Of a DNA stretch of 6,045 bases, positions 1-6,042 are shown piece by piece. The stretch is from Candidatus Aphodoplasma excrementigallinarum (GTDB lineage: Bacteria > Bacillota > Clostridia > UBA1381 > UMGS1253). Every line of letters starts with the position of its first letter. Within the stretch, counting starts at the first letter, position 1. Below the pieces are notes generated by a model, which saw only the letters and a program-made list of their open reading frames with translations, did not search any database and was not told the DNA's origin. The stretch spans positions 1-6,045 of the forward strand of contig DVOF01000172.1 of assembly GCA_018713805.1 (NCBI GenBank), written 5' to 3'. The translations under genes and the position numbers were made by a program.

Positions 1-117
1 AGGTTAGTCGGCGACAAGACGATGGTGCCGCTGCGGTTTTTGTCAGAGGAAATGGGTTATACTGTTGAGTGGGACGAGGAAACACGCATGGCGACGATTA
101 CGGCACCCAATTTATAA
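1..117 (+). CDS. C-terminal fragment of a protein ending in a copper amine oxidase N-terminal-like domain (5' end outside window)
   Basis: Reading frame 1 is open from the window edge to TAA at 115-117, followed at once by an in-frame TGA, and gives 38 residues. The run G-D-K-T-M-V-P-L-R-F-L-S-E-E-M-G-Y, then V-E-W-D-E-E-T-R and a final A-T-I, is the signature of the copper amine oxidase N-terminal-like domain (PF07833). That domain is a common small beta-rich module at the ends of secreted or cell-surface clostridial proteins and is usually not itself an oxidase. The motif sits at the extreme C-terminus, as is usual when the module follows another extracellular domain. The main domain, any signal peptide and the overall function lie outside the window. 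The family call is fairly secure; the role of the whole protein is unknown. Confidence 0.75.
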   Translation, partial: RLVGDKTMVPLRFLSEEMGYTVEWDEETRMATITAPNL

Positions 118-134
118 TGAGATTGTAAAACGAG

Positions 135-163
135 AAAAGCTCCCGTGTTAGCGGGAGTTTTTT
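135..163 (+). terminator. Rho-independent terminator of the upstream gene
   Basis: A 6-bp GC-rich stem, CTCCCG at 140-145 and CGGGAG at 152-157, encloses a 6-base loop. An A-run precedes it and a run of six T follows (158-163). It lies 18 bases after the upstream TAA, so it should end that transcript and isolate the promoter further on. Confidence 0.85.
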
Positions 164-233
164 CATAATTTTTTTACACACTCCCATATCATTTCTCGTT
201 TTTTGCTATCTTGTATTCAATATGCTTTATGAG

Positions 234-262
234 TTGAAAAAACATATTTTATGTGTTAGAAT
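234..262 (+). promoter_or_regulatory. Sigma-A-type promoter for the TIM barrel/acyl-CoA synthetase fusion gene
   Basis: TTGAAA at 234-239 (5 of 6 matches to the -35 consensus) is separated by exactly 17 bases from TAGAAT at 257-262 (5 of 6 matches to the -10 consensus). TG at 254-255, one base before the -10 box, makes an extended -10. Transcription would begin near 268-270, giving a leader of about 40 bases. A 10-bp perfect palindrome, AGAATATTCT (258-267), overlaps the -10 box, and an imperfect dyad (241-246 with 252-257) lies in the spacer. Either could be an operator, but no regulator can be named. Confidence 0.7.
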
Positions 263-295
263 ATTCTTAATAATTTTCAGAAATCTTATAGATAA

Positions 296-303
296 AGGAA
301 GGA
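296..303 (+). promoter_or_regulatory. Ribosome binding site fixing the start at 309
   Basis: AGGAAGGA at 296-303 lies five bases before the ATG at 309. The reading frame stays open back to ATG 222, but that stretch contains the promoter and encodes a hydrophobic leader without homology to the TIM barrel family. The ATG at 309 opens directly on the first barrel strand (M-K-F-A-F-S-T-L-G), so 309 is the real start. Confidence 0.85.
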
Positions 304-308
304 TACGA

Positions 309-2831
309 ATGAAATTTGCGTTTTCGACCCTGGGGTGCCCGGACTTTGACTGGCCGGATATTTACTCCATGGCAAAGGATTTTGGTTTTAACGGGATTGA
401 GATTCGCGGCCTCGGCGACGACATTTTCGCGGTTAAGGCGCGCCCGTTCACGGAGAGCGCCCTCCCGGCTACAAAAAAGAAACTCGCCTCGCTCAAGTTG
501 GAAATCCCATGCCTGTCGAGTGGCTGCTGCCTGAAATTTAAGGAAAAGGAAGCGGAAACCATCGGCGAAATCCGGAGCTACATTGCGCTTGCCAAAGAGC
601 TTGGCACGCCGTATATCCGTATTTTAGCCGACCTGGAGCCGAACCCGACCACAGAAGTGGACGACGCCTATGTCGCAAGCGTACTGAAGCGGCTTGCGCC
701 GGAGGCAAAGGAAGGCGGCACAACGCTTCTGGTGGAGACAAACGGCGTTTACGCGGACACGGCGCGCCTGGCAAAGCTGCTGGAGGCAGTCGACCATCCG
801 TCCGTAATGGCGCTGTGGGATTTGCACCACCCCTACCGCTATATGGGGGAATCGGCGCAGCAGACGATCGAAAACATTGGGCGTTACATCAAATATACGC
901 ATGTGAAGGACAGCGTGATGCAGGACGGCGTTGTCACCTATAAAATGATGGGCGAAGGCGACCTCCCCATCCGCGACATGCTCTGCGCTTTGCAGGGGAT
1001 CGGCTACGACGGATACGTTTCGCTCGAATGGGTGAAGCGCTGGGCGTCCGAACTGTCTGACGCGGGGATCGTGTTCCCGCAGTTTATGCACTATATGACG
1101 GCGTATCAGAAGGAGGGGCACTCCTTCTTGCAGGATAATAACGCAAAAACGGGTAAGTACGTGTGGCGCAAGGAAATGCTGATCGACGAAACCTTCCCGG
1201 ACGTGCTCGACCGCATGTGCAAGGAGTTCCCGGATCAGTATGCGTTCCGCTATACGGAGCTGGATTATACCCGGACATACCCGCAGTTCCGTGACGATGT
1301 CGACATGTTTGCGCGCGCACTGATTGCAATGGGCGTACAGCGCGGCGACCACGTTGCCATCTGGGCGACAAATGTACCGGCGTGGTTTATCACCTTCTGG
1401 GCGACGACAAAGATCGGCGCGGTGCTCGTCACGGTGAACACGGCGTATAAGATCCATGAGGCGGAATACCTGCTGCGCCAGTCGGATACGCATACGCTCG
1501 TCATGATCGACGGCTTTAAGGATTCCAATTATGTGCAGATTATAAAAGAGCTGTGCCCCGAGCTGGAAACGACGCCGCCCGGCGAGCTCAACTCGGAAAA
1601 GCTGCCGGTTTTGAAAAACATCATCACCGTGGACAGCAAGCAGAAGGGCTGCTATACTTGGGACGAAGCCATGGAGCTTGGGAAGCGGACGCCGGTCAGC
1701 GAGGTGGAGCGCCGCCGCAGGCAGATCAACAAGCACGACGTATGCAACATGCAATATACCTCCGGCACGACCGGATTCCCGAAGGGCGTTATGCTGACGC
1801 ATTACAATGTTGTCAACAACGGCAAAGCAATCGGCGACTGCATGGATTTGTCCACGGCTGACCGCCTGATGATCCAGGTGCCGATGTTCCACTGCTTCGG
1901 CATGGTACTTGCCATGACGGCTGCCATGACGCACGGCACGACGATGTCCCCCATGCCGGCGTTCTCGCCGCGGCGGTCGCTCGCGTGCATCAATAAGGAA
2001 AAGATTACCGCGTTCCACGGCGTGCCGACCATGTTTATCGCCATGCTTGGGCACGAAGACTTCGACAAAACCGACTTCTCCTACATGCGTACGGGTATTA
2101 TGGCGGGAAGCCCCTGCCCAGTCAAGGTTATGCAGGACGTTGTTGATAAAATGCACATGAATGAAATTTGTATCACCTATGGGCAGACGGAGGCCTCGCC
2201 CGGCTGTACCATGAGCAAGACGACGGACTCGCTCGATGTACGCGTCAACACGGTTGGCAGCGCGATGTTCGGCGTAGAGTGCAAGATCGTCGACCCGGAA
2301 ACGGGCGAGGACCTGCCCGACGATGTGGACGGCGAGTTTGTTGCGCGCGGCTACAATATCATGAAGGGCTATTACAAGATGCCGGAGGCGACCGCGGCGG
2401 CAATCGACGAAAACGGCTGGCTGCATACGGGCGACCTGGCGCGCAGGATGCCGGACGGCAATTACAAGATTACAGGCCGGATTAAGGACATGATCATCCG
2501 TGGCGGAGAGAACATTTACCCGAAGGAGATCGAGGACTTCATCTATACGCATCCGAAGGTTAAGGATGTCCAGGTCATCGGCGTACCGGACAAAGACTAT
2601 GGCGAGGAGATCATGGCGTGCGTCATCGTCAAGGAGGGCGAAACGCTCACGGAGGAAGAACTCAAGGAATTTGTCATGTCGCATATGGCAAAGCACAAGG
2701 TTCCGCGCTATGTTGACTTCGTGGACGAATTCCCGATGAATGCAGCCGGGAAAATCCTGAAATATAAAATGCGGGAGCAGGCGGTTGAAAAACTGGGACT
2801 GCAAAAGGCAAACAATATTGTGACTGCATAA
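309..2831 (+). CDS. Fusion protein: xylose isomerase-like TIM barrel domain + AMP-forming acyl-CoA synthetase (840 aa)
   Basis: Residues 1 to about 268 form a xylose isomerase-like TIM barrel (PF01261; sugar phosphate isomerase/epimerase group). It begins with an F-S-T-L-G-C-P strand and keeps a full divalent-metal set as judged by motif: Glu143 (V-E-T-N), Asp171 with His174 (W-D-L-H-H), His198 (T-H-V-K-D) and Glu240 (S-L-E-W). After a linker at about 269-289, residues 290-840 are a class I adenylate-forming enzyme of the medium/long-chain acyl-CoA synthetase type (YngI/ACSF2-like). Its motifs are the P-loop Y-T-S-G-T-T-G-F-P-K-G (483-493), F-H-C-F-G (527-531), Y-G-Q-T-E (624-628), G-W-L-H-T-G-D (703-709), G-R-I-K-D (723-727) and the C-terminal catalytic Lys815 in N-A-A-G-K. 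The ligase half should convert a carboxylic acid, ATP and CoA to acyl-CoA, AMP and pyrophosphate. No signal peptide or membrane segment is apparent, so the protein is probably cytoplasmic. Each half has about the length of a free-standing enzyme; the fusion is the odd feature. Substrates of both halves are unknown, and the gene appears to be transcribed from its own promoter. Confidence 0.9.
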   Translation: MKFAFSTLGCPDFDWPDIYSMAKDFGFNGIEIRGLGDDIFAVKARPFTESALPATKKKLASLKLEIPCLSSGCCLKFKEKEAETIGEIRSYIALAKELGTPYIRILADLEPNPTTEVDDAYVASVLKRLAPEAKEGGTTLLVETNGVYADTARLAKLLEAVDHPSVMALWDLHHPYRYMGESAQQTIENIGRYIKYTHVKDSVMQDGVVTYKMMGEGDLPIRDMLCALQGIGYDGYVSLEWVKRWASELSDAGIVFPQFMHYMTAYQKEGHSFLQDNNAKTGKYVWRKEMLIDETFPDVLDRMCKEFPDQYAFRYTELDYTRTYPQFRDDVDMFARALIAMGVQRGDHVAIWATNVPAWFITFWATTKIGAVLVTVNTAYKIHEAEYLLRQSDTHTLVMIDGFKDSNYVQIIKELCPELETTPPGELNSEKLPVLKNIITVDSKQKGCYTWDEAMELGKRTPVSEVERRRRQINKHDVCNMQYTSGTTGFPKGVMLTHYNVVNNGKAIGDCMDLSTADRLMIQVPMFHCFGMVLAMTAAMTHGTTMSPMPAFSPRRSLACINKEKITAFHGVPTMFIAMLGHEDFDKTDFSYMRTGIMAGSPCPVKVMQDVVDKMHMNEICITYGQTEASPGCTMSKTTDSLDVRVNTVGSAMFGVECKIVDPETGEDLPDDVDGEFVARGYNIMKGYYKMPEATAAAIDENGWLHTGDLARRMPDGNYKITGRIKDMIIRGGENIYPKEIEDFIYTHPKVKDVQVIGVPDKDYGEEIMACVIVKEGETLTEEELKEFVMSHMAKHKVPRYVDFVDEFPMNAAGKILKYKMREQAVEKLGLQKANNIVTA
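1108..1130 (+). other. Possible internal ribosome binding site in a small hairpin at the domain linker
   Basis: Within the fusion gene, AGGAGG at 1111-1116 lies 11 bases before an in-frame TTG codon (1128-1130, Leu274), exactly in the linker between the barrel and the ligase. The same bases form an 8-bp inverted repeat, 1108-1115 with 1121-1128, around a 5-base loop. Initiation here would yield a 567-residue free-standing ligase. The site may be accidental, since the Lys-Glu codons AAG GAG resemble a ribosome binding site by nature. Confidence 0.25.
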
Positions 2832-2880
2832 ACAATAGTATACCGGCTGGATGTCCAGCCGGTATACTATTGTTTATTTA
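2828..2880 (+). terminator. Perfect 23-bp inverted repeat, probable terminator of the fusion gene
   Basis: Bases 2828-2850 are perfectly complementary to 2855-2877 around a 4-base loop (ATGT). The core is GC-rich (CCGGCTGG with CCAGCCGG) and the outer part is AT-rich. The TAA stop codon (2829-2831) lies in the left arm. If the outer pairs open, the 3' side offers a U-rich stretch (2873-2881) interrupted by A. This fits a terminator or a 3'-end stabilising hairpin, though the T-tract is weaker than that of the other two terminators here, so some read-through into the next gene is possible. Confidence 0.7.
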
Positions 2881-2896
2881 TAAGGGGATATGGGCT

Positions 2897-3220
2897 ATGT
2901 TCAAAGCAATCATAATTGCAGTAGATTTATTCATGGCGCTGTTTATGTATCTGTTTGGACGACACTTTTATTACTCCAAAGGTAAGGCAAGCAATCTTTT
3001 AACAGGATATAATACGCGTTCAGAAAGCGAACGAAAAAAGTTCAATGAAGAAGCCATGTGCCGCATGTATGGTAAAAGATTGATGATTATGGCAATTCCA
3101 TTTCTGTGCGGTATGGTCATTGACCTTTTTAAAACCGGTATAGGGTGCGCTTTCGCATGGGCCGTATGGATTCTTCTTTTCATTTTACTTTGTGTAAAGA
3201 GAACACGAACAGAAAAATAA
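2897..3220 (+). CDS. Small DUF3784-like membrane protein (107 aa)
   Basis: The ATG at 2897 is preceded by AAGGGG (2882-2887) at nine bases. An in-frame TTG at 2870 lies inside the terminator-like hairpin and is a poor alternative. The protein has one hydrophobic segment at about 4-20, a polar stretch at 22-60, and two more at about 62-78 and 82-100, then a basic tail (K-R-T-R-T-E-K). The polar stretch carries L-L-T-G-Y-N-T (34-40), S-E-S-E-R-K-K-F (42-49) and a following M-C-R. This pattern of L-x-G-Y-N-T followed by an acidic/basic helix and a conserved Cys-Arg is typical of DUF3784 (PF12650), a small membrane family of Firmicutes with no established function. No promoter of its own is evident. 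Its base composition is distinctly richer in AT than that of both neighbours. The family is recognised from motif memory and the role is unknown. Confidence 0.75.
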   Translation: MFKAIIIAVDLFMALFMYLFGRHFYYSKGKASNLLTGYNTRSESERKKFNEEAMCRMYGKRLMIMAIPFLCGMVIDLFKTGIGCAFAWAVWILLFILLCVKRTRTEK

Positions 3221-3345
3221 TAATCAATAAATTATAGAGTATATGCGAAAAATGGGATGCAAAACTCCCCCATAAAAGAGAGCTTTACAGCCTGCGTCTG
3301 GATCCGGCCTGATCAACGGCAGAAGCACAGCTATAAAAGAAGACA

Positions 3346-3381
3346 ATCCCCGTTGGAACTTGTCCAACGGGGATGTTTTTT
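3346..3381 (+). terminator. Rho-independent terminator between convergent genes, probably bidirectional
   Basis: A perfect 12-bp stem pairs 3346-3357 with 3363-3374 (ATCCCCGTTGGA with its complement) around the loop ACTTG. On the plus strand it is followed by G and six T (3376-3381), ideal for the gene ending at 3220. On the minus strand the sequence after the stem (3345 downwards) reads T-G-T-C-T-T-C-T-T-T-T, a passable U-rich tract for the ATPase gene, whose stop is about 25 bases away. Apart from this hairpin, nothing was seen in the 3221-3398 gap. Confidence 0.85.
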
Positions 3382-3398
3382 ATCTCAAAGCGCATTTC

Positions 3399-6011
3399 TT
3401 AATGATGCCGAATCAGGCCGATCGCCTTTGCAATCTCCATCACAACGAACGGAACCAGGCTCAGCCCGAATGCAATCAGGTAAAGCTCCGGCCGGAGCGA
3501 TACCAGGCCAAACGGGATCATCAGCGGCGTAAAGATTACCACAAGCACAAGCAAAAGCGAAATCAGCGCCGCAATGTTCAGCTTTCTATTTGAAAAGATA
3601 CCGATCTTGAACAGCGAGCGTTCCGACCGCATGTTGAACGACTGCACAACCTGTGAAAGTGAAAGCACAATGAACGCCATTGTCTGTGCTGCCTGCAAAT
3701 CGCCCGTCAATAGCTGCCCCAGATAGAACGAAAGCAGCGTCAGAGCGCCGAACATACACCCCTGCAGCCCAATGCGCACGCCAAACCCATGGGCAAACAG
3801 GCCCTCGTTTTTCGGCTTTGGCGGTTTGCCCATCACATTGCTTTCGACAGCCTCCATGCCAAGCGCGATCGCCGGCATACTGTCGGTCACAAGGTTGATC
3901 CACAGAAGCTGCATGGAGAGAAGCGGCGTCTGCCGCCACAATATCATGGCGAAAAACACCGTCAGTACCTCGCCGATATTCGTCCCCAGCAGGTAGCCAA
4001 CCACCTTTTTAATGTTAGCATAAATCCCGCGGCCCTCGCGTACGGCGTCCACGATTGTGGCAAAGTTGTCGTCTGTCAGAGTAATGTCTGCTGCACCCTT
4101 TGCAACGTCTGTGCCGGTAATACCCATCGCGCAGCCAATGTCCGCCGCCTTCAGCGCAGGCGCGTCGTTGACGCCGTCGCCCGTCATGGATACGATCTCG
4201 CCGGCTTTCTGCCATGCGCGGACAATACGTATCTTATTTTCCGGAGACACGCGCGCATAAACGGAGATATGCCGTACCCGCTTATCCAGCTCCGCGTCGT
4301 CCATCGCGTCAAGCTCCGCGCCAGTGATGGCCTCGTCGCCCTCCTCTAATATGCCAAGCTCTTTTGCGATCGCGGACGCGGTCACAACATGGTCGCCCGT
4401 AATCATAACCGGCTTAATCCCTGCGCGGCGGCAAACCGCCACTGCTTCCTTCGCCTCCGGACGCGGCGGGTCGATCATGCCGACCAATCCCATCAGCGTC
4501 AGCCCCTGTTCGAGCGTATCGCTCGCCGGGGTTTCCGGTACGCTGTCAATCGTTTTATAGGCAACCGCAAGCACGCGGAGCGCCTGCGCGCTCATCTCGT
4601 CGTTCATTTTGCGTGCGGCCTCGACGTCGCCCGCAACACAGCGCTGGGACAGCACATCGAACGCGCCTTTTACGATGACAACATATGTTCCGTCAATTTC
4701 ATTGACTGTTGTCATCAGCTTCCGGTCAGAGTCGAACGGAATTTCCGCACGGCGCGGATACTTCGCGTTCAGCACATCCTTTTCCATACCGTTTTTATGC
4801 GCGGCAAGTACAATGGACGTCTCCGTCGGGTCGCCGATGTGCTTTTCCTTCCCGTCTTCAAACGTAACGGAACCGTCGCTGCAGAGCGTGCCATACATCA
4901 AGAGCTTGCGCACCTGCTCGGAGTTTTCCGTCCCGATGGCTTCTGTATCCTTCTCGCCATCGACATACGCCTTGACCAGCGTCATCCGGTTCTGGGTCAG
5001 CGTACCCGTCTTATCCGAGCAGATGACAGACGCGCCGCCCAACGTCTCTACCGCCGGCAGGCGGCGGATAATCGCATTTTTCTTTACCATGCGCTGTACG
5101 CCGATCGACAAAACAATCGTCACGATAGCCGGCAGCCCCTCCGGGATTGCCGACACTGCGAGCGAAACCGCCGTCATAAACATTTCCAGCGGCGGAAGCC
5201 CGTCGATCAAACCAACTATAAAAATGATTGCACAAGCCGCAAGCGCAACAATACCCAAATATTTTCCAAGGCTGGCAAGCTTTTTCTGAAGCGGCGTCTG
5301 TGTGTCGTCCTCACCCTCGAGCAGGTTTGCGATCTTGCCCATCTCCGTGTTCATCCCAGTCCCGGTCACAACCGCCGTAGCTGTGCCATACGTGATCGAG
5401 CAGCCGGAGAAAACCATATTAATCCGGTCGCCGAGCGGCGCCTTTTCGTCAATGGACGCGTTTGCGTCCTTTTCCGACGGGACAGATTCCCCAGTCAGGG
5501 CGGATTCCTCCGCCTTGAGGCTCGCCGAACGCAGCAAGCGCGCGTCCGCCGGGACAAAGTCCCCGGCCTCCAGCCGGATAATGTCGCCCGGCACGAGGTC
5601 GGCCGCATCAATGACCTGTTCTTTGCCGTCACGGATTACCCGCGCATGGGGAGAAGACAGGTTCCTGAGTGCGTCGAGCGCCTTTTCCGCCTTGCTCTCC
5701 TGCATAACGCCCATGATTGCGTTCAAAATAACGATCAAAACAATCAAACCAGGCTCAAAAAACTCCCGCGGGTTGGCCTCATAACACGCAATTCCGAACG
5801 AAACCGCCGCCGCCGCGAGCAGAATCAGAATCATAGCGTCTTTAAACTGGTCGAAAAACCGCTGTAAATTCGTTTTCTTTTTCTTCTCCCGCAGTTTGTT
5901 GGCGCCATATTGCTGCAACGCCTGCGCCGCTTGTTGGGCAGTAAGGCCTTTTTCCACATCAGTGTCCAGCGAACGGGTCAACTCTTGTAGGTCTGTGCTG
6001 TGGGGCTGCAA
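3399..6011 (-). CDS. P-type (P2A) calcium-transporting ATPase, 870 aa
   Basis: This is a complete PacL/SERCA-like cation pump that would use ATP to export Ca2+ across the cytoplasmic membrane. Domains in order: N-terminal cation-ATPase domain (about 5-57), M1-M2 (about 59-104), actuator domain with T-G-E-S at 173-176, M3-M4 (about 250-306) with P-E-G-L-P at 290-294, phosphorylation site Asp333 in D-K-T-G-T-L-T, nucleotide domain with F-D-S-D-R-K (426-431) and K-G-A (448-450), T-G-D (538-540), the hinge G-D-G-V-N-D-A-P (611-618), and M5-M10 (about 666-863). Calcium-ligand positions by motif are Glu291 (M4), Asn678 and Glu681 (M5), and Asn706, Thr709 and Asp710 (M6: W-I-N-L-V-T-D). The M8 position matching SERCA Glu908 appears to be Gln787. 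Length is normal for the family. The start is TTG (6009-6011) with AAGGAGGAA seven bases upstream. Ca2+ is the best call; Mn2+ transport cannot be excluded from sequence alone. Confidence 0.92.
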   Translation of the reverse strand: MQPHSTDLQELTRSLDTDVEKGLTAQQAAQALQQYGANKLREKKKKTNLQRFFDQFKDAMILILLAAAAVSFGIACYEANPREFFEPGLIVLIVILNAIMGVMQESKAEKALDALRNLSSPHARVIRDGKEQVIDAADLVPGDIIRLEAGDFVPADARLLRSASLKAEESALTGESVPSEKDANASIDEKAPLGDRINMVFSGCSITYGTATAVVTGTGMNTEMGKIANLLEGEDDTQTPLQKKLASLGKYLGIVALAACAIIFIVGLIDGLPPLEMFMTAVSLAVSAIPEGLPAIVTIVLSIGVQRMVKKNAIIRRLPAVETLGGASVICSDKTGTLTQNRMTLVKAYVDGEKDTEAIGTENSEQVRKLLMYGTLCSDGSVTFEDGKEKHIGDPTETSIVLAAHKNGMEKDVLNAKYPRRAEIPFDSDRKLMTTVNEIDGTYVVIVKGAFDVLSQRCVAGDVEAARKMNDEMSAQALRVLAVAYKTIDSVPETPASDTLEQGLTLMGLVGMIDPPRPEAKEAVAVCRRAGIKPVMITGDHVVTASAIAKELGILEEGDEAITGAELDAMDDAELDKRVRHISVYARVSPENKIRIVRAWQKAGEIVSMTGDGVNDAPALKAADIGCAMGITGTDVAKGAADITLTDDNFATIVDAVREGRGIYANIKKVVGYLLGTNIGEVLTVFFAMILWRQTPLLSMQLLWINLVTDSMPAIALGMEAVESNVMGKPPKPKNEGLFAHGFGVRIGLQGCMFGALTLLSFYLGQLLTGDLQAAQTMAFIVLSLSQVVQSFNMRSERSLFKIGIFSNRKLNIAALISLLLVLVVIFTPLMIPFGLVSLRPELYLIAFGLSLVPFVVMEIAKAIGLIRHH

Positions 6012-6016
6012 TTCAA

Positions 6017-6025
6017 TTCCTCCTT
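6017..6025 (-). promoter_or_regulatory. Strong ribosome binding site of the calcium ATPase gene
   Basis: On the minus strand these bases read AAGGAGGAA. The AGGAGG core (6019-6024) is seven bases before the TTG at 6009-6011. No in-frame ATG lies near it, and the nearby second TTG is out of frame, so the near-perfect site supports the TTG start. Confidence 0.85.
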
Positions 6026-6036
6026 ATTTCAAATAC

Positions 6037-6042
6037 ATTATA
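6037..6042 (-). promoter_or_regulatory. Probable -10 box of the calcium ATPase promoter
   Basis: The minus strand reads a consensus TATAAT here, 25 bases before the start codon. Transcription would begin near 6030, leaving a short leader of about 20 bases that carries the ribosome binding site. The -35 box would lie beyond the window edge, so the promoter is only half seen. Confidence 0.55.

Noticed and set aside
168..233. AT-rich leader examined for a riboswitch or second promoter
   Set aside because: No conserved aptamer-like helices and no correctly spaced -35/-10 pair were found upstream of the promoter at 234-262, and the deduced mRNA leader of about 40 bases is too short for a typical riboswitch.
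222..308. N-terminal extension of the fusion protein from ATG 222
   Set aside because: The stretch contains the -35 and -10 boxes, has no good ribosome binding site, and does not resemble the start of the TIM barrel family. The ATG at 309 has AGGAAGGA at proper spacing.
624..2804. 726-codon open frame on the minus strand, antisense to the fusion gene
   Set aside because: It is rich in His and Arg, shows no recognisable domain, and lies fully opposite a gene with complete catalytic motifs. Long antisense frames are expected opposite GC-rich genes with strong codon bias.
2863..2868. TATACT as a possible -10 box for the DUF3784-like gene
   Set aside because: It lies inside the right arm of the perfect inverted repeat, and no -35-like hexamer is present about 17 bases upstream.
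3257..3593. Two overlapping small plus-strand frames (91 and 77 codons) across the intergenic gap and the ATPase 3' end
   Set aside because: They run through the terminator hairpin into the antisense of the ATPase, lack a convincing ribosome binding site, and show no family pattern.
4389..5867. 492-codon open frame on the plus strand, antisense to the calcium ATPase
   Set aside because: The composition is dominated by Arg, His and Asn with no domain pattern, and it is covered by the ATPase gene with all P-type motifs. It is a codon-bias shadow.
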